NCBI RefSeq assembly: GCF_014647035.1
Contig: NZ_BMOK01000003.1
Location: 186,001 to 250,000 of the forward strand
DNA: 64,000 bases
Reading direction: 5' to 3'
DNA from: Sporolactobacillus putidus
GTDB taxonomy: Bacteria; Bacillota; Bacilli; Bacillales; Sporolactobacillaceae
Part shown: positions 25,773-34,491 of the stretch, one piece after another
Layout of the letters: each line of letters opens with the position of its first letter
Position numbering within the stretch: position 1 is the first letter of the stretch
Made by a program: the position numbers and the translations under genes
Notes under the pieces: model-generated
Told to the model about the DNA's origin: nothing
Database searches by the model: none
The model's input: only the letters and a program-made list of their open reading frames with translations

Positions 25773-27323
25773 ATGTCTAAAAAGAAACAATTTGCGCTCG
25801 CCGCCGCACTGACCGGTGCGACAGCAGCCGTATTGACGGCGGGCATGTTTGTCCGCAGGGAAGTTGTTAAACGGAGGCCGTTCGAGATCGAGGAAGCCAC
25901 GATCAGCGACATGCAGAGAGCGCTGAAGCTCGGTCAGACAACGTCTAAGGATCTGGTTCAGATGTATCTGGACCGGATTGAACGTTTTGACCGGGATGGC
26001 CTGAAGCTGAACTCGATCCTTGAATTGAATCCGGATGCGCTGCACGATGCAGAGGCGTGCGATGTGAAACGAACAGTGACGGCAAATGTCGGTCCCCTAT
26101 TCGGAATTCCCGTTCTTGTTAAAGACAATCTGAACACGGCAGGCAAAATGCACACGACTGCCGGTTCGGTAGCTCTCGCCGATCATATCGCCCAAGAGGA
26201 TTCCTTTGTCGTGCGGCAGCTTCGGAAAGCGGGAGCGATTATTCTTGGTAAGGCGAATCTGACGGAGTTTGCTAATTTTATGACAGACAAAATGCCGAAC
26301 GGATACAGTTCGCTCGGCGGCCAGGTTATGAATCCTTATGGCGCTTCCTTCGATGTCGGCGGTTCAAGTTCCGGTCCGGGCGCGGCCATCGCCGCAAATT
26401 TCGCAGCGGCTGCAATCGGAACGGAGACGTCCGGTTCCATCCTGAGCCCGGCTTCTTCCAATTCGCTTGTCGGAATCAAGCCGACGATCGGTGTCGTCAG
26501 CCGCAGCGGCATCATCCCGATCGCGCACAGCCAGGATACTGCGGGTCCCATGGCCAGAACAGTCCGGGACGCGGTTCTGCTGCTGAATGCAATCACAGGA
26601 GTGGATGAAGAAGACGAGGAAACCGTCTGGAGCCGGGGAGACATCCCGAAAGATTACTCGGTTTTTCTTAAGCACGGCGGCCTGAAAGGTGCGCGGATCG
26701 GTATTGACCGGCACTATATGGAATCACTGGGCGATAACAAGGTGAAAATCATTAACCGGGCGCTTGAGGTGATGAAATCGAAAGGCGCCGTTGTGATCGA
26801 TCCCGTGGCTATTCCTTCTTCCGATGCGCTGGAGGGCAGGGAGTCCTGCGTGATGTATCAGGAATTCAAATGGGACCTCAACCGGTACCTTGAACAGCTG
26901 CCTGCTCGTGTTCCGGTCCATAGTCTCAAAGAAGTGATTGCCTACAACAAGGATCACGCCGATGCCGCTTTAAAATATGGACAAACCGTTCTGGAAAAGT
27001 CGGAGAGCATGAGCGGCGATCTTGGCGAACAGCAATATCTGGTCGACAGGGCGGACGACATCCGACTATCACGAAAAGAAGGCATTGATGCGGTAATGAA
27101 GAATTATCGTCTCGACGCACTGATTTTTGCGAATTCGGCGGGCTGCGATATTGCGGCAAAAGCGGGTTATCCCTCAATTACCGTCCCTGCTGGTTATACA
27201 AATGAAGGTGAACCGGTCGGGGTGACGTTTACAGGAATGGCCTTCAGTGAACCGAAACTGATCGAGCTGGCATACAGCTATGAACAGGTGACGAAAAACC
27301 GCAAGGCACCGGAATTGTCATGA
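25773..27323 (+). CDS. Amidase-signature family amidase, membrane-anchored
   Basis: 516 residues. N-terminal hydrophobic anchor (residues 6-27), then an amidase-signature domain with the Ser-cisSer-Lys triad: Lys in VLVKDNLNTAG, Ser in VGGSSSGPGAAIAAN, and catalytic Ser in GTETSGSILSPAS. Close to bacterial AmiC/GatA-like peptide amidases. It cannot be GatA because gatC/gatB are absent and there is an anchor. Substrate unknown. ATG after GGAGTGAAGC. Confidence 0.9.
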   Translation: MSKKKQFALAAALTGATAAVLTAGMFVRREVVKRRPFEIEEATISDMQRALKLGQTTSKDLVQMYLDRIERFDRDGLKLNSILELNPDALHDAEACDVKRTVTANVGPLFGIPVLVKDNLNTAGKMHTTAGSVALADHIAQEDSFVVRQLRKAGAIILGKANLTEFANFMTDKMPNGYSSLGGQVMNPYGASFDVGGSSSGPGAAIAANFAAAAIGTETSGSILSPASSNSLVGIKPTIGVVSRSGIIPIAHSQDTAGPMARTVRDAVLLLNAITGVDEEDEETVWSRGDIPKDYSVFLKHGGLKGARIGIDRHYMESLGDNKVKIINRALEVMKSKGAVVIDPVAIPSSDALEGRESCVMYQEFKWDLNRYLEQLPARVPVHSLKEVIAYNKDHADAALKYGQTVLEKSESMSGDLGEQQYLVDRADDIRLSRKEGIDAVMKNYRLDALIFANSAGCDIAAKAGYPSITVPAGYTNEGEPVGVTFTGMAFSEPKLIELAYSYEQVTKNRKAPELS

Positions 27324-27429
27324 ACTCGCATGTGCCTCGGTGTCCATGCACGCCGCCGGCCTGACTAGGCACAATTATCTGCATATTCGAATAGACTGCT
27401 AAGGCAGAATGACTTAGGAGGCACAGAAT

Positions 27430-27882
27430 ATGATGGATTTCGGACAGGCGGAATTCAGGCAGACACCTGAACAAAGTGCGGAAGGACAGATGATTGAGCG
27501 GCTCGGCACATCAATCACCAGTGAGTATAATGCGATTCATTGCTATGAGGTTTTGATGAATGAGGCAAGAACTGAAACGGAAAAGAGACAGATTGCAGAG
27601 ATTCGGAACGATGAGGTCCGCCATTACCACACTTTTTCAGCTTTGTATCATCAGCTGACCGGTCGGACGTATTCAGCGCATCAGACGGAAATGTGTCCGA
27701 ATACGTATCCCGAAGGATTGCGTCATGCCATCGAAAGTGAACAAAACGCGGTGGATTTTTACCTTGAATCTGGGGATGAAGCACATAATCCGCATGTACG
27801 GTCGATTTATTACAGAATTGCGAAAGACGAGCAGCAGCATGCGGTCTGGTTTCTTTACTTTTATACACTGAACAAGTTCTGA
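27430..27882 (+). CDS. Ferritin-like/rubrerythrin-fold diiron protein
   Basis: 150 residues, four-helix bundle. Diiron ligands are in place: Glu in SEYNAIHCYE, E-x-x-H in EIRNDEVRHYH, Glu in ESEQNAVDFY, and E-x-x-H in KDEQQHAVWF. No rubredoxin domain. Likely a peroxide-scavenging or iron-handling protein; relatives include coat-associated YhjR-like and Mn-catalase-like proteins. AGGAGG lies 9 nt before the ATG. Confidence 0.85.
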   Translation: MMDFGQAEFRQTPEQSAEGQMIERLGTSITSEYNAIHCYEVLMNEARTETEKRQIAEIRNDEVRHYHTFSALYHQLTGRTYSAHQTEMCPNTYPEGLRHAIESEQNAVDFYLESGDEAHNPHVRSIYYRIAKDEQQHAVWFLYFYTLNKF

Positions 27883-27901
27883 CTGTGAACCAAATTTAAG
27901 A

Positions 27902-27945
27902 ACAATAAAGGGACATCGCTCATTGCGAACGTGTCCCTTTATTGT
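27902..27945. terminator. Bidirectional terminator
   Basis: Perfect 14-bp stem ACAATAAAGGGACA / TGTCCCTTTATTGT between two convergent genes (ferritin-like and rarD), ending at the rarD stop codon. Confidence 0.85.
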
Positions 27946-27947
27946 CG

Positions 27948-28922
27948 TTAATGCTGGTGTGTCTCAAAAGAACGGCGGTGGACCGGAAGCAGGCGCTTCA
28001 TGAATGGCGTTCCGGATACAGAGAAGACAAGGAGTCCAAGCCAGATGAAGGAAAATGAGATCAGCTGAGTTTGCGAGAATGCCTCCCTGTAAAGCGTGAT
28101 ACCAAGAATCAGTGTCAGTGTCGGTGAAATATACTGAAAAAAACCGATCATGGTCAATGATATGTTCCGCGCGCCTTCAGCAAAACAGAGCAGCGGCAGG
28201 GCCGTTACAATGCCCGTCCCGATCAGAAGAACCGTGGTCAAAAATGAGCTGCTGCCAAAAGCTGCCGTCCCCTGAATCTGTACATAAATCAGATAAATGA
28301 ACGCGATCGGTGTGACCATCAGTGTTTCAAAAGTCAACCCGAGTACTGTATCCAGCCTGATGAACTTTTTTGTCAGGCCATAGAATCCGAACGACAGGGC
28401 AAGTGAAATCGCGATCCACGGGACTTGTCCGAACTCGATGGTTTGAATAAGAACTCCGGCAACCGCCAGCACGAAAGCAACGACCTGCCAGAGGTTCAAT
28501 TTCTCTTTTAAAAAGATGATGCCCAAGAGGATGCTGATGAGTGGATTGATATAGTATCCCATGCTCGACTCGACGATATGTCCGTTATTTACAGCCCATA
28601 TGTAGACGAGCCAGTTTATGCTGATCAGCATTGAGGCGGAAACAATCAGCAGAAAGCTTGTCGGATGAGAAAGAAGAGTCCTGAAATTGCGGAAAAATTC
28701 GCCGAGCCTTCCGAGAAAAATTAAGAGTGCGATCATAAAGATAAAAGCCCAGAAAATACGGTGCGCGAGAATTTCAAATGCCGGTACCTGACTGATCAGT
28801 TTCCAGTACAGGGGGAAAAGGCCCCAAAGTAAATACGCGAGAATGGCATAAGCAGCTCCGGCTCTTTGTTTTTTTTTGGCCTTTGCAGCATTTTCGCCCC
28901 TCAAATGCGGTTCGTTTGCCAA
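27948..28922 (-). CDS. rarD: RarD-family EamA transporter
   Basis: 324 residues, ten membrane helices in two EamA halves. RarD hallmarks: GAAYAILAYLLWGLFPLYWK, AHRIFWAF, NWLVYIWAVNNGHIVESSMG and YYINPLISILLGIIFLKEKL. Transports an unknown small metabolite; E. coli RarD is linked with chloramphenicol sensitivity only by name. TTG start with AAAGGATG upstream. Confidence 0.92.
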   Translation of the reverse strand: MANEPHLRGENAAKAKKKQRAGAAYAILAYLLWGLFPLYWKLISQVPAFEILAHRIFWAFIFMIALLIFLGRLGEFFRNFRTLLSHPTSFLLIVSASMLISINWLVYIWAVNNGHIVESSMGYYINPLISILLGIIFLKEKLNLWQVVAFVLAVAGVLIQTIEFGQVPWIAISLALSFGFYGLTKKFIRLDTVLGLTFETLMVTPIAFIYLIYVQIQGTAAFGSSSFLTTVLLIGTGIVTALPLLCFAEGARNISLTMIGFFQYISPTLTLILGITLYREAFSQTQLISFSFIWLGLLVFSVSGTPFMKRLLPVHRRSFETHQH

Positions 28923-29115
28923 ATCGTTACATCCTTTCTTTTTTTGCCGCCGATCTTTTTCAATGTGAAAAACGCAGCGACAGCAGCATTGTAGATGATC
29001 CGGTTAAAGATGAAAAGTATGAACTTCCGAGGGGTGCAAGTCAATCGGGACCGAAAGAATTGGAGGGGAAAATGGGTACCTGTGTCCTCCGTTTTAATCT
29101 TGGATAAGCTTGATA

Positions 29116-29979
29116 CTATTCTGTTTTTGCTTTGTCATAGGTAAAGCCCTCGCCAAAGACTTCATGAACATCATTGACGGTGACAAAAGCGTCCGGATCG
29201 ATTTCCTGGATCAGATTCTTCAGACGGAAGACTTCATTCATGCTGACGACACAATAGAGCACATTCATCTCGCGGCGTGTATAACCCCCTTTTCCGTCGA
29301 TCAGTGTCACGCTCCGGTCAAGCGAAGCAATAATGCTTCGGGCGATCTCGTCGCTTTTTTTGGAAAAGATCATCACGGCTTTCCCAGCATAAGCGCCTTT
29401 CTGAATGACATCGATCATTCTTGAACCGACAAAGACACCGACGAGCGTATACATCATCTGCCGGTAATCCAGGTAGACAATCGAGAGAACGATGACGGAC
29501 GCATCGGTAACCAGCATGGTCTTGCTCATTGCCCAGCCGAATTTTTTGTGCGTAATGCGTGCGACAATATCCGAACCGCCTGTTGTTCCGCCGTAGCGAA
29601 AGATAATCCCGAGGCCTCCCCCTATAAAGACGCCCGCGAACAGAGCGGCGAGCAGCAGATCGCGATTCAGCAGAAAGTTGAATGTAATCACGTGCTGAAA
29701 GATAAAAAGGAAAAAGGATAGGGAAAAAGTGCCAATCAGTGTGTAAATGAATTCGTTTCTTCTGAAAAATTTCCAGCCAGCGAAAAAGAGCGGAATGTTC
29801 AATACAATATTGCTCCATGCCGGATCAATAGAAAAGAGATTATAAAAAATCAGAGCCAGTCCGGTCACGCCTCCTTCGGCCAGCTGATTTTTCAGATTGA
29901 AGTTGATGAGTCCGAAGGCGTAGATTGCAGCGCCCAGCAAAATAAAAAGGATATCCTTCGTTTTCAGATTCAGTTTCAT
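29116..29979 (-). CDS. ypjC: YitT/DUF161-DUF2179 membrane protein
   Basis: 287 residues: five or six membrane helices (residues 8-190) followed by the cytosolic DUF2179 domain (KAVMIFSKKSDEIARSIIAS onward, ending in the conserved FVTVNDVHEVFGEGF). Position directly left of ypjD-dapB-mgsA matches B. subtilis ypjC. Start at ATG 29979 after GAAGGG. Function unknown in the family. Confidence 0.88.
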   Translation of the reverse strand: MKLNLKTKDILFILLGAAIYAFGLINFNLKNQLAEGGVTGLALIFYNLFSIDPAWSNIVLNIPLFFAGWKFFRRNEFIYTLIGTFSLSFFLFIFQHVITFNFLLNRDLLLAALFAGVFIGGGLGIIFRYGGTTGGSDIVARITHKKFGWAMSKTMLVTDASVIVLSIVYLDYRQMMYTLVGVFVGSRMIDVIQKGAYAGKAVMIFSKKSDEIARSIIASLDRSVTLIDGKGGYTRREMNVLYCVVSMNEVFRLKNLIQEIDPDAFVTVNDVHEVFGEGFTYDKAKTE

Positions 29980-30171
29980 GCGTGCACAACCCTTCAAGAC
30001 AAGTTCGCAACTCTAATCATAAGCGTTCGTGCTAAAACGTTCAACACGCATCATTATTCAGACGGAAATTGAGAAGCAATAACACCGTTTTCATCAATTG
30101 AAAACAGTGGTATGATAGCTTTGCCGAATCTTTTTGCAAATGCCGGATTGTGTTCGATACAAGAAGGGGCA

Positions 30172-30193
30172 GCGGCTTTATTGCCGCGTTTTT
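30172..30193 (+). terminator. Terminator-like hairpin before the ypjD promoter
   Basis: GCGGC tttatt GCCGC followed by GTTTTT. Its T-run is shared with the -35 box of the next promoter, which would insulate the dapB operon from readthrough. Confidence 0.5.
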
Positions 30194-30220
30194 GGCAACG
30201 CTCCTCTTTTTCGCTACAAT
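30192..30220 (+). promoter_or_regulatory. Promoter of ypjD-dapB
   Basis: TTGGCA at 30192-30197, exact 17-nt spacer, TACAAT at 30215-30220; start codon of ypjD 31 nt on. Confidence 0.7.
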
Positions 30221-30250
30221 AGAAGAGAGAAAAATCTGGAGGAATCGGAC

Positions 30251-30592
30251 TTGGAGAAAAAAACGATTGAGGCACTTCAGCAAGAAGTTGATGGTTACAT
30301 CAGCCAGTTTAAGGAAGGCTATTTTTCCCCGCTCGCGCTCATGGCCCGTCTTACGGAAGAACTGGGCGAACTCGCCCGGGAAGTCAATCATTATTATGGG
30401 GAGAAAAAGAAGAAAACGACTGAGGCTGAAAGAACGGTTGAAGAAGAACTGGGTGATCTGCTGTTCGTTGTGATCTGCATGGCGAACAGTTTACATATCG
30501 ATCTTGGCGCCGCACTTGAAAAAGATCTGGACAAGTTCCGGACGCGCGACAAAGGTCGCTGGACAAAGAAAACAGACGAAGGGGCGAAATGA
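30251..30592 (+). CDS. ypjD: MazG-like nucleotide pyrophosphohydrolase
   Basis: 113 residues. Metal-binding ExxE at [20 protein letters not shown] and ExxD at [15 protein letters not shown], typical of all-helical NTP pyrophosphohydrolases. TTG 30251 is the start, 8 nt after GGAGG; upstream in-frame codons overlap the promoter. It overlaps dapB by 4 nt (ATGA), the same order as in B. subtilis. Cleans up non-canonical or excess nucleoside triphosphates (family knowledge). Confidence 0.9.
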   Translation: MEKKTIEALQQEVDGYISQFKEGYFSPLALMARLTEELGELAREVNHYYGEKKKKTTEAERTVEEELGDLLFVVICMANSLHIDLGAALEKDLDKFRTRDKGRWTKKTDEGAK

Positions 30593-31404
30593 AGATGGCG
30601 GAAGAAAGACCAATCCGTGTGGCCGTTGCCGGTCCAAGGGGAAGAATGGGTTCGGAGACGATCCGAATGATTGCTTCGGCACCGGAGTTTATATTGGCTG
30701 CGGCAGTTGATCACGGCCATGACGGGGAGCGGGTCGGCAGCCTTCCGGGACTTCCGGAGCTTGATGCGCGTATTTATGCCGATATTGCAGACTGTTTTTC
30801 AGTGGAAGAGCCGGACGTGCTGATTGATTTTACCAATCCGGAGGCAGGAAAGCGGAATCTGCAGTCGGCCATTGAGTTCGGTGTGCGCCCCGTAATCGGG
30901 ACATCGGGTTTTTCCAATGAGGATGTTGCCGATTATCAGAAACAGATGGCTGATAAGAAACTCGGCGGGATCATCGCGCCCAATTTTGCGATCGGGGCCG
31001 TTCTGGTCATGAAGTTCAGCCAAATGGCCGCAAAGTATTTTCCGGATGTTGAAATTATCGAGCTGCATCACGACAAAAAGAAAGACGCTCCGTCCGGGAC
31101 GGCTGTCAAGACAGCTGAACTGATTGAAAAAACAAGGCAGCCGAAAAAACAGGGTGCTCCTGATGAGAGAGAGACATTAAAAGGCGCACGCGGTGCGGAT
31201 ATTGATGGCATGAGGATCCACAGTGTCCGCCTTCCCGGACTGATCGCTCATCAGGAAGTGCTGTTCGGCGGAAAAGGCGAGCTGCTGACGCTGCGCCATG
31301 ACTCGATGGACCGGGCGTCCTTCATGACCGGCGTTGGCTTCGCGATTAAAGAGGTCATGTCTCTGGATTCGCTGGTTTACGGGCTGGAAAATATACTGAA
31401 TTAA
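30589..31404 (+). CDS. dapB: 4-hydroxy-tetrahydrodipicolinate reductase
   Basis: 271 residues. Lysine/diaminopimelate pathway reductase making tetrahydrodipicolinate; in a spore former it also feeds dipicolinate. Nucleotide-binding [15 protein letters not shown] at the N-terminus, catalytic [20 protein letters not shown] near residue 160, and IDFTNPEAG. Two in-frame ATGs (30589, 30595) are equally possible. Coupled to ypjD. Confidence 0.95.
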   Translation: MKMAEERPIRVAVAGPRGRMGSETIRMIASAPEFILAAAVDHGHDGERVGSLPGLPELDARIYADIADCFSVEEPDVLIDFTNPEAGKRNLQSAIEFGVRPVIGTSGFSNEDVADYQKQMADKKLGGIIAPNFAIGAVLVMKFSQMAAKYFPDVEIIELHHDKKKDAPSGTAVKTAELIEKTRQPKKQGAPDERETLKGARGADIDGMRIHSVRLPGLIAHQEVLFGGKGELLTLRHDSMDRASFMTGVGFAIKEVMSLDSLVYGLENILN

Positions 31405-31461
31405 GCTGCTCCGCTACAGAATAAACATAAGTCTGCAGTTCTAGATCATTCATAAAGAGTC

Positions 31462-31520
31462 TGTTCGAAAAGGAGGACCAAAAAAGCTGAGAATGCAATT
31501 TTTCTTTGACTTTTCGAACA
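31462..31520. repeat. Inverted repeat upstream of mgsA
   Basis: TGTTCGAAAA at 31462-31471 and TTTTCGAACA at 31511-31520, perfect 10-bp arms with 39 nt between, plus inner A/T pairing. Located between dapB and mgsA; could be an attenuator or a degenerate repeat. The left arm runs into a ribosome-site-like AAGGAGGA that has no start codon behind it. Confidence 0.55.
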
Positions 31521-31548
31521 TCCGCAAAAAGAGGAGAGGGATTGCGTG

Positions 31549-31962
31549 ATGAAAATAGCGCTCATTGCTCATGACAAGAAAAAGCCTGAAATGATCGAGT
31601 TTGCGATTGCTTACAAGTACATTCTGGAAAAGCATGAACTTTATGCGACCGGGACAACCGGTCAAAAAGTCATGGAGGCGACGGGTCTGAAAGTGCACCG
31701 GTTCCAGTCCGGGCCGCTCGGCGGCGATCAGCAGATCGGCGCGATGATCGCTTCAAATGAAATGGACATGGTGATCTTTATGCGGGATCCGCTGACGGCC
31801 CAGCCCCATGAACCGGATGTTAATGCGCTTCTTCGACTAAGCGATGTGTACAGGATTCCGCTCGCAACAAATATGGCCTCCGCTGAAATTCTGATGCACG
31901 CACTGACGCGTGGTGAATTTCACTGGCGTGAACTGGAACACTTGAAAAATAAACAGAAATGA
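31549..31962 (+). CDS. mgsA: Methylglyoxal synthase
   Basis: 137 residues. Converts dihydroxyacetone phosphate to methylglyoxal and phosphate, a glycolytic overflow route. [11 protein letters not shown] at the start, phosphate-binding ATGTTGQ, catalytic-loop [12 protein letters not shown] and [13 protein letters not shown] all match the family. GAGGAGAGG lies upstream; a GTG immediately before the ATG could also be used. Confidence 0.95.
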   Translation: MKIALIAHDKKKPEMIEFAIAYKYILEKHELYATGTTGQKVMEATGLKVHRFQSGPLGGDQQIGAMIASNEMDMVIFMRDPLTAQPHEPDVNALLRLSDVYRIPLATNMASAEILMHALTRGEFHWRELEHLKNKQK

Positions 31963-32017
31963 TTGGCTTTGCCGGCACTTTACGGCCTGCAGAGAACAGA
32001 AAAATGAGGTGTCTTCC

Positions 32018-33232
32018 TTGTCATTTCCCTTTGCAAAAGCGGCCGGTATTCTGGATACGCTGACGGCGCACGGCTTCGAAGCCTATGTCGTCGGCGGTGC
32101 AGTCCGCGATTATCTGCTTGACCGGCCGGTACATGATATTGATATTGCAACGTCGGCGCATCCTGCTGACGTTGTCGCTTTATTTAAACGGACCATTCCT
32201 GTAGGCATTGAACACGGGACGGTCGTCGTTCTCAGCAGCGGAACTAACTTTGAGGTGACGACATACCGTTCAGAGAGCGGATATGACGATTATCGCCACC
32301 CAAATCAGGTTGTTTTTGAAACGACACTGGAAAAAGATCTGATGCGGCGCGATTTTACGATCAATGCTTTAGCGATGGACCGTTCTGGAAGGGTCATTGA
32401 TCTCTTCGGAGGCCGGGATGATCTGGCGCGCGGACTGATCCGAACAGTGGGCAGGCCTGAAGAGCGGATCTCCGAAGATCCGCTGCGAATGATGCGCGGG
32501 ATACGTTTCACTTCTGAACTTAGTTTCACACTTGGACAAGCGGAACTGGCTGCCTTCAAGGACCGTTCGCTGCTTCTGAAAAAGATTTCCGTGGAACGGA
32601 TTGATCAGGAAATGACGAAACTCCTGGCCGGCCGCTCGGTGAACAAGGCCATCGGGCTGCTTTTTGAGACAAAGTGTTTCGATGCGCTGCCGTTTCCTGA
32701 ACAAGCTGCAGACAGGAGGGCTCTTGAGAGGGTGCGTTTTTCGATTCTGAAGACGGACGCCGAGCGCTGGACGGCTTTTCTGACAGCCCTTCGAATTTTT
32801 GATTTACACGCTTTTGCCCGGGTGTGGAACTGGTCGCGGTCAAGAGAGAAGACTGTGTCCGCGCTGCAGAAATACGACGCGGTCAGAAAAAGAGACGGCT
32901 GGAATCCGGTACGTGTCTATTATGCCGGCACTGAACTTGCCAAATCGGTTGAGCGGCTCCAGGTAGCCTTTGGTAGAGCGGATACCGCCTCTCTCGCAGG
33001 AATGGAGCGGGACATCGACAGTCTCTGGAAAACCTGCCGGATACACCAGCGCGGGGAACTGGCAGTGACCGGGAACGATCTTCTAAAATGGTCTTCCGAG
33101 CATCCCGGACCCTGGCTGTCCGAGGCACTGGCAATGCTTGAAAAACAGGTGATTACAGGATCCGTTGCGAACGAAATGGAGGAGATCGAATCGTGGTTCA
33201 AAGCATGGCAAAAACAAAGAAAGCCGTCCTGA
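32018..33232 (+). CDS. cca: CCA-adding tRNA nucleotidyltransferase
   Basis: 404 residues, class II, no HD domain, as in Bacilli. VVGGAVRDYLLDRPVHDIDI with the two catalytic aspartates near residue 40, RRDFTINALAMD, and EDPLRMMRGIRFTSEL in order. The start is set at TTG 32018 because GAGGTG (32006-32011) is 6 nt away; an upstream GTG sits inside that site. In B. subtilis bshB1-bshA separate mgsA and cca; here the genes are only 55 nt apart. Confidence 0.94.
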   Translation: MSFPFAKAAGILDTLTAHGFEAYVVGGAVRDYLLDRPVHDIDIATSAHPADVVALFKRTIPVGIEHGTVVVLSSGTNFEVTTYRSESGYDDYRHPNQVVFETTLEKDLMRRDFTINALAMDRSGRVIDLFGGRDDLARGLIRTVGRPEERISEDPLRMMRGIRFTSELSFTLGQAELAAFKDRSLLLKKISVERIDQEMTKLLAGRSVNKAIGLLFETKCFDALPFPEQAADRRALERVRFSILKTDAERWTAFLTALRIFDLHAFARVWNWSRSREKTVSALQKYDAVRKRDGWNPVRVYYAGTELAKSVERLQVAFGRADTASLAGMERDIDSLWKTCRIHQRGELAVTGNDLLKWSSEHPGPWLSEALAMLEKQVITGSVANEMEEIESWFKAWQKQRKPS

Positions 33233-34185
33233 AAATGCTTTATGAAAATCAGGACCGGTTTCTGTCGGGGCAGAAGATATCTGAGTCTATCGGCTGTTCA
33301 CGTACAGCAGTCTGGAAACATATAAAAGAACTCGAAAATGACGGATACCGGATTCAGGCCATTCAGAAAAGCGGCTATAAGCTGGTCGCGGCTCCCGAGG
33401 GATTAAATGAAGCCGCCTTGTCGGCTGGACTGAAAACAGAAACGATCGGACGCTCGATTTGTTTCTTTGAAACAATCGGGTCGACGCAGAAGGAAGCTCT
33501 GGCGCTTGCCGATGAAGGCGCCGCGGACGGCACCGTGGTGATTACCAATGAACAGTCGGCGGGACGCGGGCGTCTCGGGCATACATGGCAGTCTTCACGG
33601 GGAACGAACATCGCCATGAGCCTGATTCTCCGGCCGGATCTTCCAATTGATCGTACCCCCCAGCTGACCCTCGTAACCGCTGTTGCGGCGGTGGAGGTGA
33701 TCGAAGAGCAAACCGGTGTCTCATGCGGAATCAAGTGGCCGAACGATATCATTTATGAGGGCAGGAAGCTGGTCGGCATTCTGACCGAACTGCAGGCGGA
33801 AGCGACATTTGTCAAAGCGGTGGTGATCGGCATCGGCATCAATGTCAATACAGATCCTAGTGCTTTGCCGGGCGATGTCAGGCGGCAGGCGGCATCTCTT
33901 AAAGCGATCACTGGCAAGAGCTATGATCTTGTCGCCTTTGTCCAGGCCTTCTTGCAAAAATTTGAGGAACTCTATCGGCTTTTTCTTCGGGAAGGTTTTT
34001 CGGCGATCAAGCCGAAGTGGGAAAAGCGGGCCATAAGTCTTGGAAAGAAAATCAAGGTCAGGCAGCCAGGCGGAACAACGATCGAAGGCGTCGCTCTCGG
34101 GATCAACGACGAGGGTGTGCTGCTTCTTGAAGATGCGGATAAAGAGATCACCCGTGTCTATTCCGCCGATATTGAATGGTCATGA
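33193..34185 (+). CDS. birA: Biotin protein ligase / biotin operon repressor
   Basis: 330 residues. N-terminal HTH (KISESIGCSRTAVWKHIKEL), central ligase with GRGRLGHTWQSSRGTNIAMS biotinyl-AMP loop, GIKWPNDIIYEGRKLVGILTE, and a C-terminal SH3-like domain. A dual-function repressor-ligase, not the short ligase-only form. GTG 33193 has GGAGGAGA 7 nt upstream and lies 40 nt inside cca; ATG 33205 is the alternative. Confidence 0.95.
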   Translation: MVQSMAKTKKAVLKMLYENQDRFLSGQKISESIGCSRTAVWKHIKELENDGYRIQAIQKSGYKLVAAPEGLNEAALSAGLKTETIGRSICFFETIGSTQKEALALADEGAADGTVVITNEQSAGRGRLGHTWQSSRGTNIAMSLILRPDLPIDRTPQLTLVTAVAAVEVIEEQTGVSCGIKWPNDIIYEGRKLVGILTELQAEATFVKAVVIGIGINVNTDPSALPGDVRRQAASLKAITGKSYDLVAFVQAFLQKFEELYRLFLREGFSAIKPKWEKRAISLGKKIKVRQPGGTTIEGVALGINDEGVLLLEDADKEITRVYSADIEWS

Positions 34186-34255
34186 CGATTCCGCCCGTCT
34201 GATCTAAAGTGTTCGGGAACAGGAAGGCACTGCCGGCGAAAAAAAACGGCGGTTT

Positions 34256-34264
34256 TGCTATAAT
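34256..34264 (+). promoter_or_regulatory. Extended -10 promoter for the panCD leader
   Basis: TGCTATAAT at 34256-34264 with no convincing -35. A short GCCG/CGGC stem just upstream followed by GGTTTT may end the birA transcript. It predicts a leader of about 220 nt before panC. Confidence 0.5.
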
Positions 34265-34342
34265 GAGATTGTGTCAACAACCCGAACCCTTTATTTTAGG
34301 GCTGCATGTCCGTAGGATAGCGGTACTTGGGGGGAGGACTTG

Positions 34343-34429
34343 ATGCAAAAACAGAATAAAGTCTGCCATGATCCGGTTACGGACGTGGACGGAGGGCCGG
34401 CGAAGCCGGGTAATGCCTTTGCCGCCTGA
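34343..34429 (+). CDS. Putative 28-residue leader peptide upstream of panC
   Basis: ATG at 34343 is preceded by GGGGGGAGG with ideal spacing; the frame reads MQKQNKVCHDPVTDVDGGPA then KPGNAFAA and stops at TGA 34427. No family is recognised. The ribosome site is stronger than those of many real genes here. It lies wholly in the leader of panCD, enclosed by pairing of GTCCGT (about 34308) with ACGGAC (about 34379), so its translation would disrupt that structure. May be a regulatory upstream ORF or chance. Confidence 0.4.
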   Translation: MQKQNKVCHDPVTDVDGGPAKPGNAFAA

Positions 34430-34459
34430 TTTTAGGTTGAGGCTGTGCGCCGGACCGGA

Positions 34460-34480
34460 CCTCCTCAGGACAAGAGGAGG
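34460..34480 (+). promoter_or_regulatory. Hairpin that sequesters the panC ribosome binding site
   Basis: CCTCCTC (34460-34466), 7-nt loop, GAGGAGG (34474-34480): a perfect 7-bp stem whose right arm is the Shine-Dalgarno sequence of panC, 11 nt before the ATG. When formed it would block initiation. Confidence 0.65.
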
Positions 34481-34491
34481 AAAACAGAACG

